Below, in pieces: positions 36,059 through 43,761 of a DNA stretch of 64,000 bases; positions within the stretch are counted from its first letter, which is position 1; each line of letters starts with the position of its first letter. Made by a program: the position numbers and the translations under genes. The stretch comes from Pseudohalioglobus sediminis (GTDB taxonomy: Bacteria; Pseudomonadota; Gammaproteobacteria; Pseudomonadales; Halieaceae): the NCBI RefSeq assembly GCF_008370495.1, contig NZ_VTUX01000002.1, forward strand, positions 434,001 to 498,000, in the 5' to 3' direction. A model generated the notes under the pieces. It had not been told where the DNA came from. It did not search any database and was given only the letters and a program-made list of their open reading frames with translations.

Positions 36059-36814
36059 CTATACCTCGTCTTCGCCAATCAACAACGCACGCTGCGCCGC
36101 CACCGCCTCGGCGCCAATCAGTGGCGTGATGCGCCCCCAGACCGGATCCACGTCGGGATCAAATATGATCTTCTTGTTGGCCAGGTTGCGCGCTCGCAGT
36201 TGCGCAGCGCTGACACCGGCCAGTGCCTGTGCCGAAACACCATTGCGCAGCAGGTTGAACCAATGGTCGCGGTAGGCCGCGACGGTTGCCTCGATGGCGC
36301 CAAAGGCGGACTCGTTGGCGCGGCGCGCCAGCATCCAGGGTGACATAACGGCATTCTGTCGAGGCGACAGGTGCGCCATGCTCAAACCATCGATAGCGGC
36401 GCCCTGTTCGCAAGCGTCGGTAAGCGGCGTGAAGACCTCGTCCATGTAGCCAAGGTGGCAGCCCAGGTCCAGGCGCGGAATCAGGTCCAGGTGGAAAGCA
36501 AAATGCTCGCCGGCCGCCACAGAGTCCAGGGTAAAGTGCGGCACGGCACTGTCTCCCGGGGTAAAGGCAAACAGCATATGGCTGTCGAGCTGCATCGGCG
36601 CCACCGCCAGGGAACAGGTCACCAGCCGGAACAGCGGCCCGCCGCTGAACAGGCGCACGTTGCCGATTTCGCCCTCCACCATGGGCAACTGGCTCACCAG
36701 GGACATCCATGGACCGCCCGACTCATCGTGCTGCTCCTCCAGCCCCAACTCGCTGGTGATAGCCTGCAAGGTGTTGTGGAACAGCGTTGCCGGTAGCGAC
36801 AGCTTTGCATTCAT
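36059..36814 (-). CDS. Bilin-reductase-superfamily protein (FDBR/RCCR-like), copy 2
   Basis: A 251-residue protein (ATG 36814; ATG 36826 adds four residues). Segments in order match the ferredoxin-dependent bilin reductase fold: DSHMLFAFTPGDSAVPHFTLD (75-97), FHLDLIPRLDLGCHLGYMDEVF (107-128), a helical stretch with YRDHWFNLL (181-189), and the C-terminal RARNLANKKIIFDPDVDPVW (207-226). The IPRLDL and D-rich C-terminal blocks parallel those of the clearer RCCR homologue at 42891. It would reduce a tetrapyrrole double bond using reduced ferredoxin. It is placed between the tandem nitrilase and the ACAD gene. Confidence 0.6.
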   Translation of the reverse strand: MNAKLSLPATLFHNTLQAITSELGLEEQHDESGGPWMSLVSQLPMVEGEIGNVRLFSGGPLFRLVTCSLAVAPMQLDSHMLFAFTPGDSAVPHFTLDSVAAGEHFAFHLDLIPRLDLGCHLGYMDEVFTPLTDACEQGAAIDGLSMAHLSPRQNAVMSPWMLARRANESAFGAIEATVAAYRDHWFNLLRNGVSAQALAGVSAAQLRARNLANKKIIFDPDVDPVWGRITPLIGAEAVAAQRALLIGEDEV

Positions 36815-36892
36815 ATTATTTTCCATCCTGCGCGCATCGGCGCCTGTTTACTGTGCTGAGGTGAAGTCTGCAACCGGCGCCGCGGTGAGGCC

Positions 36893-36906
36893 TTGATAAA
36901 TCTCAA
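36893..36906 (-). promoter_or_regulatory. Weak Crp/Fnr-type box (site E) upstream of FDBR-like gene
   Basis: TTGAT-AAAT-CTCAA, close to the FNR consensus in its left half and with one mismatch on the right. No good -10 was seen at the class II distance, so this is the weakest of five candidate boxes. Confidence 0.35.
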
Positions 36907-36937
36907 ATAGCGCGAGCTCAGCGCGCGCCGAACGCAA

Positions 36938-38623
36938 TCATCGCGCGATAGCGGAGGAGAGATCCCAGGGCCGGTTGGCCAACAGATCGGTATTGCGCGA
37001 CACTTCCTTGTGCGCAGCATTGGCCGGTCGCAGGTTCGCCAGCATGATGCCGGGATCCGGCGGGCAACGATGCCAGACCGGCTGGCTGAGCAGGCCATCG
37101 AACTTGCGCTCGGCCCACGGCGTCATCACCGTGAAGTCGGTCTGCAACTCGGTCGCAAAGCCCACACCGCAGTGCGTATCGTCTACGGCCACCAGCAGAT
37201 TGATTCGGTTTTCCGCCGAGCGCTCCAGCAGCCCTGTCTCCAGTTCCCAGTTCTCCAGTGGCGACAACGGCACTGTACACACTTCTACCCCGGCGAGTGC
37301 CAGCAGCCTGAAAGTTTCCGGGTAGATCGAGTCGTCCGAGGTCACCACCGCCAGCCGCCCGAATGGCAGTTCCACAGACAGGAATTCCGCTGCCGGCGTA
37401 CTCCAGTCAAAGCGATTGGATGGATGCACCTGCCCCTGTTGCAGCAGCAATCCAGACTTGCCGACCACCACAGCGCTGTGCTGCCATGCGGCAGTCTCGC
37501 CCAGTACCAGTGCTGTCGTCACCACGGCATCGCCGCAGGCGCTCGCCAGCGCCGGTATCGCCTCCAGCGCGAAAGCCGCGCTGGCTGCGGGATCGTCGGC
37601 AGCGGGCACCAGCGGTGGCAGCGCTATCAATTGCGCGCCCTGCTCTACCGCGGTGGCGACCTGCGCACAGGCCTCCTGCAGATCGTCGGTGTCAGCCAGG
37701 GTGACCACCGCAGCGACCATCTCCGTGGCACCGCGCATCGACGGCAGCACCTGCGCTGTCGGGTCGCTCGCAATAGGACGGTACAGCCCCGGGCGCCGGC
37801 TGCGGAACACGTCCGTGCCATCGGGTCGGGTCTTGTCATCGGCGTCAGCGGGACAAATGTCGGCGTAGACGTATTCGGCCTGATCGCGTGAGGCCATCGC
37901 CAGCACGGTCCCGTCAGGCGCCACGATCTGGCTCTCGCCGGCACCGTCGAGAAAGCGTCGCGGAATGCCGGTAGCGGCGCTGATACCGTCTGCCAGCTCC
38001 TCCGGGACCAGTGCGCCGACCTTGTTGGCGGCGATCACGAAGGCCTTGTTTTCGGCCGCACGCACCGGGATGTGCAGCGAGGCTTCGTCACTGGCAAAAG
38101 AATTCAGGCTGTTGAGCAGCAATTGCGCGCCGTTCAGCGCCAGGCAGCGCGGCGTTTCATTAATGACCCCATCCATACAGGCATAGAGCCCCAGCCTGCC
38201 CAGGGGTGTCTCCACTACGGGACCTTCACAGGACGCCCTGGCCAGGAAATCATTCTCGTGACCGATGTAGATCTGCTTGGTGTTATCCGCCAGCAGCTCG
38301 CCGGTATTGGAGTACAGCAGGCTGGAGCCGGTCGCCTCGCCACTATCCCTCTGCACGGTACAGTTCACCACTACATGCAGATCCAGTTCGCGCGCCCTGG
38401 CCGCGATTGCCGCCAGGAAGGGTCCGTCCAGGCGCACGGACACCGCGAAGCAATGCGCCTTGTCCTCGTACCAGGAGAGATGATTACAGAACTCAGGCAG
38501 CACCAGCAGCGCTGGCTGGCAGGCACTCGCCCGCTCCATCCAGTGCAGACAGGTTTGTAAATTTTTTTCCACATCCGCGCCAATCTGGAACTGGGCAACC
38601 GCCACGCGCACTGTCGCTGACAT
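36938..38623 (-). CDS. Tandem nitrilase-superfamily amidase, second domain degenerate (copy 2)
   Basis: A 561-residue paralogue of the protein at 21472. Domain 1 keeps the triad: E44 in VLPEFCNH, K116 in NTKQIYIGHE, C149 in YACMDGVINE. Domain 2 has lost all three: PPLVP in place of the Glu segment, QGQVHP for Lys, VTSDDSIYPE for Cys. The signature LNSFASDEASLHIPVRAAEN is shared with copy 1. ATG 38623 has AGGAAA at good spacing; ATG 38632 is possible. It is the first gene of the minus-strand operon reaching 29839 and is controlled from site C. Confidence 0.82.
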   Translation of the reverse strand: MSATVRVAVAQFQIGADVEKNLQTCLHWMERASACQPALLVLPEFCNHLSWYEDKAHCFAVSVRLDGPFLAAIAARARELDLHVVVNCTVQRDSGEATGSSLLYSNTGELLADNTKQIYIGHENDFLARASCEGPVVETPLGRLGLYACMDGVINETPRCLALNGAQLLLNSLNSFASDEASLHIPVRAAENKAFVIAANKVGALVPEELADGISAATGIPRRFLDGAGESQIVAPDGTVLAMASRDQAEYVYADICPADADDKTRPDGTDVFRSRRPGLYRPIASDPTAQVLPSMRGATEMVAAVVTLADTDDLQEACAQVATAVEQGAQLIALPPLVPAADDPAASAAFALEAIPALASACGDAVVTTALVLGETAAWQHSAVVVGKSGLLLQQGQVHPSNRFDWSTPAAEFLSVELPFGRLAVVTSDDSIYPETFRLLALAGVEVCTVPLSPLENWELETGLLERSAENRINLLVAVDDTHCGVGFATELQTDFTVMTPWAERKFDGLLSQPVWHRCPPDPGIMLANLRPANAAHKEVSRNTDLLANRPWDLSSAIAR

Positions 38624-38691
38624 CTTGGGCATTTTCCTATTGCATTGTATTGTGACTGGGCACAGCTTAATGGCGCACCCGTACCCCGCTG

Positions 38692-38732
38692 ATGACAAAA
38701 GTCAAAAGGCCGCCGGCCATGCTGTCTATAAT
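38692..38732. promoter_or_regulatory. Crp/Fnr-type box (site C) between tandem nitrilase and membrane-protein genes
   Basis: TGACAAAAGTCA at 38693-38704, identical to site B. On the plus strand a perfect -10 TATAAT lies at 38727-38732, putting the box centre near -40.5. On the minus strand TAAGCT (38669-38664) lies at the mirrored distance for the nitrilase operon. Confidence 0.72.
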
Positions 38733-38777
38733 CACAGACATCCTCTCGCGACAGGGCGCTAACCGCCACGTGCTTCG

Positions 38778-39440
38778 ATGAACGAATACCTGCTGCTCAA
38801 GTTCGCCCATCTGCTGGCGTTTGTCTACTGGCTGGGCGGCGACCTGGGTACATTCCTGGCCAGCCGCGAGGTCATCAATCGCCAGCATTCGGTGCCCGCG
38901 CGCCAGGTCGCGCTGAAAATCATGCTTGCCTGCGATATGGGGCCGAAGCTGGCGATGCCGCTGATCATGCCGCTGGGGGTGCAGCTGGCCGCACTCGGCG
39001 GCTGGCTCGCAGTGGACAGATCCGTACTGATATTGCTGTGGCTGCTCTGCATCTACTGGTTCATCGTGGTGCTGGTGCTGTTCCTCAATGAGGGCAAGGC
39101 TTTCACGACAAAGCTGGCGCGGGCCGATTTCTGGTTTCGCATTATTTTTGCGAGCGGACTCGGCCTCTGGGGCATCTACCTGTTAGTCGCATCCTCATCG
39201 GCGCCGTCATGGCTGGCTTGGAAGTTACTGGTATTCGTGGCCATGGTGTTCTGCGGGATCATGATTCGCATCAACCTGGCACCGTTCGCGCCGGCCTTCG
39301 TTGAGTTGATCAGCGAGGGGCCGAGCGACCGGGTCAACACAACACTGGAACGCATCGTCGGACGCTGCCGTCCCTGGGTATGGGCTATCTGGAGCGGCCT
39401 GTTCCTGAATGCTGCCCTCGGCCTGCACCTGTGGACCTGA
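38778..39440 (+). CDS. Polytopic membrane protein (CopD/DUF2269-like)
   Basis: A 220-residue integral membrane protein with about six helices. It carries an early FAHLLAFVYWLGGD motif in helix 1, LACDMGPKLAMPLIMPLGVQLA, and a late PWVWAIWSGLFLNAALGLHLW. Conserved-looking His residues in helices 1 and 6 would suit heme or tetrapyrrole contact, as in the CopD/DUF2269 type. It shares its promoter region with the tandem nitrilase and is followed by an MFS transporter. Role unknown; electron transfer or substrate handling in the membrane are options. Confidence 0.7.
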   Translation: MNEYLLLKFAHLLAFVYWLGGDLGTFLASREVINRQHSVPARQVALKIMLACDMGPKLAMPLIMPLGVQLAALGGWLAVDRSVLILLWLLCIYWFIVVLVLFLNEGKAFTTKLARADFWFRIIFASGLGLWGIYLLVASSSAPSWLAWKLLVFVAMVFCGIMIRINLAPFAPAFVELISEGPSDRVNTTLERIVGRCRPWVWAIWSGLFLNAALGLHLWT

Positions 39441-39500
39441 TCCACTTCGCGTCGGCGCAGCGTATGCATCGGCATAACTACATAACTACGGAATGACATC

Positions 39501-40814
39501 ATGAACTCCACTTCTGCCGCGCAATCGGTGTTTCTCGGTATTCGCCTCAACAACGGCGTCAACCGCCAGCACATGATCACGTTCTATCTGTCGTGCTACG
39601 CCACCATCATGCTCGCCACCTTCGTGCCCCAGGTGCAACCATTCATTCTCGAGGAGGTGTTGCAACTGGAAGCCTCGCGCCAGGGTGTGGTCAGCGGCAA
39701 CCTGAATTTCTGGGGCGAAATTGTCATTATCGCCAGCGTGGGGTTCTGGGGCGGCCTCTCCGACCGTATCGGACGGCGCACCGTCACCACCATGGGCTTC
39801 CTGCTCGCAGCGGCCGGCATCCTGCTCTACGGCCTGGTGCGCGAGCTCAACGGCCTGTGGCTGGCAAGGGGGGTGTACGCGCTGGGTATCGCCGCCGTCA
39901 CCACCATGCTTATTACGTTGATGGCGGACTACGCCGACGACGCCAGTCGCGGCAAGGCCACGGGCTTTCTCGGAGTGATGAACGGACTGGGAGCAATGAC
40001 GGCGGCACTGTTCCTGCTCAAGCTGCCGGCGATATTCCAGGCACGCGGCCTGAGCATTAACGAATCGGCGATCGCCACCTACGGCAGTATGGCCGGCGTC
40101 ACGCTGTTGGTGGGTATCGCCATGTACCTCGGCCTGAAGCCAGGGAACAACCGCGATTTCTCCGACCGCACGCCGCTGCTGCAACAGATGCGCGAAGGCC
40201 TGGCTGAGGGGCGTCGTCCGCTGGTGGCCCTGGCCTATGTCTCATCCTTTGTGGCGCGCGGCAACCTCGCCGTCGTGGGCACCTTCTTCACCCTGTGGGC
40301 ATCTCTGTATGGCACCCGGGAACTGGGCATGAGCACCGCAGACGCCCTCAGCAAGGGCGGCGCCGTGCTCGCGATAAGTTACGCTGCTTCGCTGTTTTCC
40401 GCACCGATATTCGGCATTATGACCGACCGCCTGGATCGCACCACCGCGTTGGCCGTGACCCTCGCCATCGGTGCGGTGGGTTATGGCAGTACCCTGTTTC
40501 TTTCCGATCCATTCGGGGTACCCGCCATCATATGTCTGATCCTTATCGGCATGGCCGAGGTGGGTTGCATCATCACCAGCGGGGTACTGATTGCGGAACA
40601 AGCCCCGGAAAAGTTACGCGGGTCTGTGGTGGGCTTGTTTACTCTCAGCGGCGCCGTGGGCATCCTGATCGCCAGCGTGGTGGGCGGCTACCTGTTCGAC
40701 CACTGGCTGAAGACAGGGCCATTCGTGTTCTTCGGTGCGATTTCGGCGATGGTATGTGTCTGGGCGTTGATGCTGCGACTGTCTATCCGCCGTCAACAGG
40801 CGGATACGGCCTGA
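39501..40814 (+). CDS. MFS transporter
   Basis: A 437-residue twelve-helix transporter. The MFS loop 2-3 signature is GGLSDRIGRRTVTTMGF, with a second copy-like loop GIMTDRLDRTTALAVTL between helices 8 and 9. Helix 5 has GFLGVMNGLGAM. Drug:H+ antiporter or organic-acid type cannot be separated by eye. Placed 60 bases after the membrane-protein gene and under the same Crp/Fnr-type promoter, it probably moves a pathway substrate, intermediate or product across the inner membrane. Confidence 0.87.
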   Translation: MNSTSAAQSVFLGIRLNNGVNRQHMITFYLSCYATIMLATFVPQVQPFILEEVLQLEASRQGVVSGNLNFWGEIVIIASVGFWGGLSDRIGRRTVTTMGFLLAAAGILLYGLVRELNGLWLARGVYALGIAAVTTMLITLMADYADDASRGKATGFLGVMNGLGAMTAALFLLKLPAIFQARGLSINESAIATYGSMAGVTLLVGIAMYLGLKPGNNRDFSDRTPLLQQMREGLAEGRRPLVALAYVSSFVARGNLAVVGTFFTLWASLYGTRELGMSTADALSKGGAVLAISYAASLFSAPIFGIMTDRLDRTTALAVTLAIGAVGYGSTLFLSDPFGVPAIICLILIGMAEVGCIITSGVLIAEQAPEKLRGSVVGLFTLSGAVGILIASVVGGYLFDHWLKTGPFVFFGAISAMVCVWALMLRLSIRRQQADTA

Positions 40815-40848
40815 GGCGCCTGACGAGAAACTGACCGCGCTGAAGCGG

Positions 40849-41208
40849 TCAGTTCAATACCAGATAGCCGCGGCCACGCAGGCACTGCTTGACCACATCG
40901 ACCTCATCACGCTCGCCCTGGCTGATGCCCCTGGCGCCGCCACTGACTGCGCCCACGCCGGCACCGCGCGCCGCGTCACTGCTGTTGCCGGCGATAGCGC
41001 CGATAAGGCCGCCTACGACGGCACCCGAGGCTGCGCCCTTGGCCGCTTTCTCACCGCTTTTAACTTCCTGGCTGTAGGTGCGACACTCGGCGAGATCCTG
41101 TGCGTAGCGAGCCTCGTCCACCCCTTTGCGATCGATGATGATTTCGTCGGTGGTGGTGCAGGCAGTCACCAGCCAAAGACTCAGCAGAACCGCCATACTG
41201 TGCTTCAT
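40849..41208 (-). CDS. Glycine-zipper lipoprotein
   Basis: A 119-residue protein starting at ATG 41208. The signal peptide ends in a lipobox (LWLVTAC). The mature part contains a glycine-zipper segment, GAASGAVVGGLIGAIAGNSS then GAGVGAVSGGARG (about residues 57-90), and a C-terminal CLRGRGYLVLN. It resembles small outer-membrane lipoproteins of the Gly-zipper (YMGG/SlyB-like) type. Probably a housekeeping envelope gene unrelated to the catabolic set around it. Confidence 0.85.
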   Translation of the reverse strand: MKHSMAVLLSLWLVTACTTTDEIIIDRKGVDEARYAQDLAECRTYSQEVKSGEKAAKGAASGAVVGGLIGAIAGNSSDAARGAGVGAVSGGARGISQGERDEVDVVKQCLRGRGYLVLN

Positions 41209-41296
41209 GTGTTTCTCCGGACCAGCCATAACCCATGTGTCATGGTTTACCAGATAGCGGCGAATGGCAAGCAGCCCCCTGGCGCTTGCTCTTTGC

Positions 41297-42085
41297 TCAG
41301 CTGAACAGGTCACGACTACTGAAAGGAGCCGCCATGAAACGCGCGAAGGCCTTGCCGCCAGTCAGCCAGGCTACTTTGGCGCCACTGCGCTCCGCTTTGA
41401 GGATACCGTCAACCAGGAATGGCGTGACGGTTTCCACCCTGTCACCCAGTATGTTGAAAATCTTCTTTGCCTTTTCCCACTCCGGCGAGTCGGTATCATA
41501 GTCGCCGACCAGCAGTTCGGTGACCACGATACCCGGGCTCAGTGTACACACCTGCACGCCGGTACCCGCCACTTCTTTCTGCAGCGACCTGTTGATGTAG
41601 TTCACCGCTCGTTTCGTGGCGCCATAGGCGCACATCCCGGGCTGCACCTGGTTGCCGCTGCCGAAACCCTCCATGTTCCAGATCTGCCCGCCACCCTGGG
41701 CGAGCATGCCCCGCAGGGCCACGCGGTTGGCCTGCAGCAAGCCGGTCAGGTTCACAGCGACGATCTGGTCCAGTGCCTCGGCATCGCTCTCGGCCAAGGG
41801 CTTGCGCGCAATACTCATACCCGCGTTGTTCACCCATACATCCACCTGGCCAAAAGCATCGCAGGCTGTATCCCAAAGTGACTGCAGCTGTGCAGCGTCG
41901 GTAATATCACAGGCCACAGCCCGCACCAGGGAGGCATCACCTCCGCTGGCCAATTCCGCTGCGGCCGCATCGGCCGAAGACTGAGCGCGACCGGATACCA
42001 CCACACGACAACCGCGCGCGAGAAATTCCTGCGCCAGGCCTTTGCCGATTCCACGCGTACTGCCTGTCACCACCACTGTTTTCAT
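41297..42085 (-). CDS. Short-chain dehydrogenase, NYC1/NOL (chlorophyll b reductase)-like
   Basis: A 262-residue SDR. Cofactor loop VVVTGSTRGIGKGLAQEFLA (4-23), NNAG at 86-89, active site S143, Y154 and K158 in YGATK. Two stretches are close to the plant chlorophyll b reductases NYC1/NOL: GSTRGIGKxLAxEFL at the N terminus (plant GSTRGLGKALAREFL), and WNMEGFGSG (137-144) where the plant enzymes have FNMDGAGSG, followed by VCTLSPGIVVTELL (plant HTASPGMVLTDLL). Plant enzymes reduce the 7-formyl group of chlorophyll b. That match, next to RCCR- and PaO-like genes, is the basis for the call. ATG 42085 follows AGGGTG. Confidence 0.72.
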   Translation of the reverse strand: MKTVVVTGSTRGIGKGLAQEFLARGCRVVVSGRAQSSADAAAAELASGGDASLVRAVACDITDAAQLQSLWDTACDAFGQVDVWVNNAGMSIARKPLAESDAEALDQIVAVNLTGLLQANRVALRGMLAQGGGQIWNMEGFGSGNQVQPGMCAYGATKRAVNYINRSLQKEVAGTGVQVCTLSPGIVVTELLVGDYDTDSPEWEKAKKIFNILGDRVETVTPFLVDGILKAERSGAKVAWLTGGKAFARFMAAPFSSRDLFS

Positions 42086-42177
42086 AATTATCACCCTGTT
42101 ATTACGATTAGCCGCCTGAGCGCCCGCAAGAAACTGTTATGATCGCCGGGCTCAACTCAACAGCGGAGATGACTGTC

Positions 42178-42792
42178 ATGCCAAACCCCTACCCTGTGTT
42201 CCCCGTCGGCTCGGTCGGCTACAACCTGATGCAGCTGCGTGGTACCTGGCATGACCATATCGAACTGTACAATCTCGATGGCACGCCACTGGACGACGAT
42301 TCCGCATCGGGCAGCGGCTCTCCCGGGCCGGGGCCCTTCGACAACCTTGTTTACATCGACTTTGACGGCAGTCGCTTCGCCCTCACCAATGTACACATTC
42401 GCGGTCGCGAGCCCGCCGCGAAAACCTTTACCGGCGAGTTGCGGGACAACCTGCTGGTTTTCGACCCACTCGGTCCCGGTGCTTTCGAGAACGTGGGTGT
42501 TTCCGGCGGCCCCGGCATCCTCACCTTCAACGCGCGCCAGCTCGATGCCGCCACCGGCGTCTACATGGAGCCGGATTTCATTATTCTCACTGCCCCGGGA
42601 GAGCGCATCCGCCACACCATGCTGTACCGCAACGGCAGGGCAACACGCACGCTGACGGCGCGAGGTACCCGCCTGCTACCGACCTGCGACTCCCGCCACG
42701 CCCTGGATCCGCGCGGCACTGACGGGCCGGTACACGAGGCACCATTCCGCTCACCGATATGGCAGCACCTTGTCGACAATGTAGAGGATTGA
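42178..42792 (+). CDS. Lipocalin-like protein of unknown function
   Basis: A 204-residue protein from ATG 42178 (GGAG nine bases upstream). It opens with LRGTWHDHIELYNLDGTP, a beta-strand and Trp pattern similar to DUF3598/calycin-type lipocalin proteins, and is mostly beta throughout (VYIDFDGSRFALTNVHI, PGILTFNARQLD, MEPDFIILTAPGERIRHTMLYR). Lipocalins include bilin-binding proteins. It starts a plus-strand run with the RCCR-like, duplicated-lipocalin and Crp/Fnr genes. No catalytic motif seen. Confidence 0.62.
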   Translation: MPNPYPVFPVGSVGYNLMQLRGTWHDHIELYNLDGTPLDDDSASGSGSPGPGPFDNLVYIDFDGSRFALTNVHIRGREPAAKTFTGELRDNLLVFDPLGPGAFENVGVSGGPGILTFNARQLDAATGVYMEPDFIILTAPGERIRHTMLYRNGRATRTLTARGTRLLPTCDSRHALDPRGTDGPVHEAPFRSPIWQHLVDNVED

Positions 42793-42805
42793 GATCGCCG
42801 GCAAT

Positions 42806-42847
42806 TTGATATTAGTCAAGCCCGCGAGCTGAGCCCTCACCTATGAT
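42806..42847 (+). promoter_or_regulatory. Crp/Fnr-type box (site D) and -10 of the RCCR-like gene
   Basis: TTGAT-ATTA-GTCAA at 42806-42819 matches the FNR consensus TTGAT-N4-ATCAA at 9 of 10 positions. A -10 TATGAT lies at 42842-42847; the box centre is 41.5 bp upstream of the predicted start. Confidence 0.72.
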
Positions 42848-42890
42848 CCGCTGACCACGATAACATGGCGCAACAGGCGCGGAGCATGTC

Positions 42891-43712
42891 ATGAGCGAAC
42901 GCATTCTCACCCCCATCATTGATCTGGTCGAGGCCTCACCGGATGTCGACAACCGAGCTGTCTTCGAGCAGCTGTGGCAGATACTCGGTGAGATGAACGA
43001 GCGCATACAGCAGCGCTTCGAACTCACTCGCGATCCTTGCAGCGAACGATTTGATGATTACAGCAAACTGGGCGGCGACGGCACAGGCGCAGAAGGCTCG
43101 CTGAAAACCTATTCAGGACCCGAGATCGACTGGTATGTGCACTCCTATATCGGTTCTCCGGAGTCGTCCTTTACCAATATGCACATTACTATCAGTCTGG
43201 GTCCCCAGTACCTGGTGCCCAATTTCGGCTTTGCCCTGGGCACCGTGCCCGACCTGTTCATGTACATGGATTACATACCCCGCGTCGAGTTGATGGCCAA
43301 CGCCGAGTACATGGACCAGTACTACACAGAGGTCAATGAGGAGTTCCTCGATCTGCAGGCAGACTCCCGCTTCAACCCCTTCATCAGCCGCGACCTCTAC
43401 ACCCGGGTGGCGATGACGCCGACTGCCGTGGGTTACACCGCGAAGGCAGAAGCGGCAGTGCTGGACAAGGTACGCGGTATTGCGCTGTCGCGGCTCGACC
43501 GTTGGCTGGGCTGGGTTGACGCAGCGGAGCTTACTCCGGCCGAGCAACGCCCGGCGGTTGCCGCGCGCGACGAGTTGATACGCAAGACCATCTGCGAACG
43601 CGATCCCGCCAACAACCTGGGTGACAAACTGTTTGGTGAGGAGGCCGCCGCGGCAATGGTGGCCACGCTCTGGGGTGGGACCCGCACACTGCCTCGCCCC
43701 ACCGGCGACTGA
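42891..43712 (+). CDS. Red chlorophyll catabolite reductase-like protein
   Basis: A 273-residue protein that lines up in order with plant RCCR (ACD2), a bilin-reductase-superfamily enzyme reducing red chlorophyll catabolite with ferredoxin. Matching blocks: VPNFGFAL (109-116; plant APNFVVEL), MDYIPRVELMANAEYMDQYY (126-145; plant LDLPHRKDLVLNPDYLKEYY), NPFISRDLYTRVAMTPTA (162-179; plant NPYVSPSLFVRSAFSPTA), and ARDELIRKTICERD...KLFGEEA (225-252; plant RRDKSFRRKSIEDD...MFGEEV). An Asp in the last block is retained; the plant Glu in FVVEL is Ala here. Start ATG 42891 with GGAG; promoter site D. Confidence 0.8.
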   Translation: MSERILTPIIDLVEASPDVDNRAVFEQLWQILGEMNERIQQRFELTRDPCSERFDDYSKLGGDGTGAEGSLKTYSGPEIDWYVHSYIGSPESSFTNMHITISLGPQYLVPNFGFALGTVPDLFMYMDYIPRVELMANAEYMDQYYTEVNEEFLDLQADSRFNPFISRDLYTRVAMTPTAVGYTAKAEAAVLDKVRGIALSRLDRWLGWVDAAELTPAEQRPAVAARDELIRKTICERDPANNLGDKLFGEEAAAAMVATLWGGTRTLPRPTGD

Positions 43713-43761
43713 GCAAGCAACAGACGCACACCACTCACCCACCATTCCCGGGGAAACTGCA

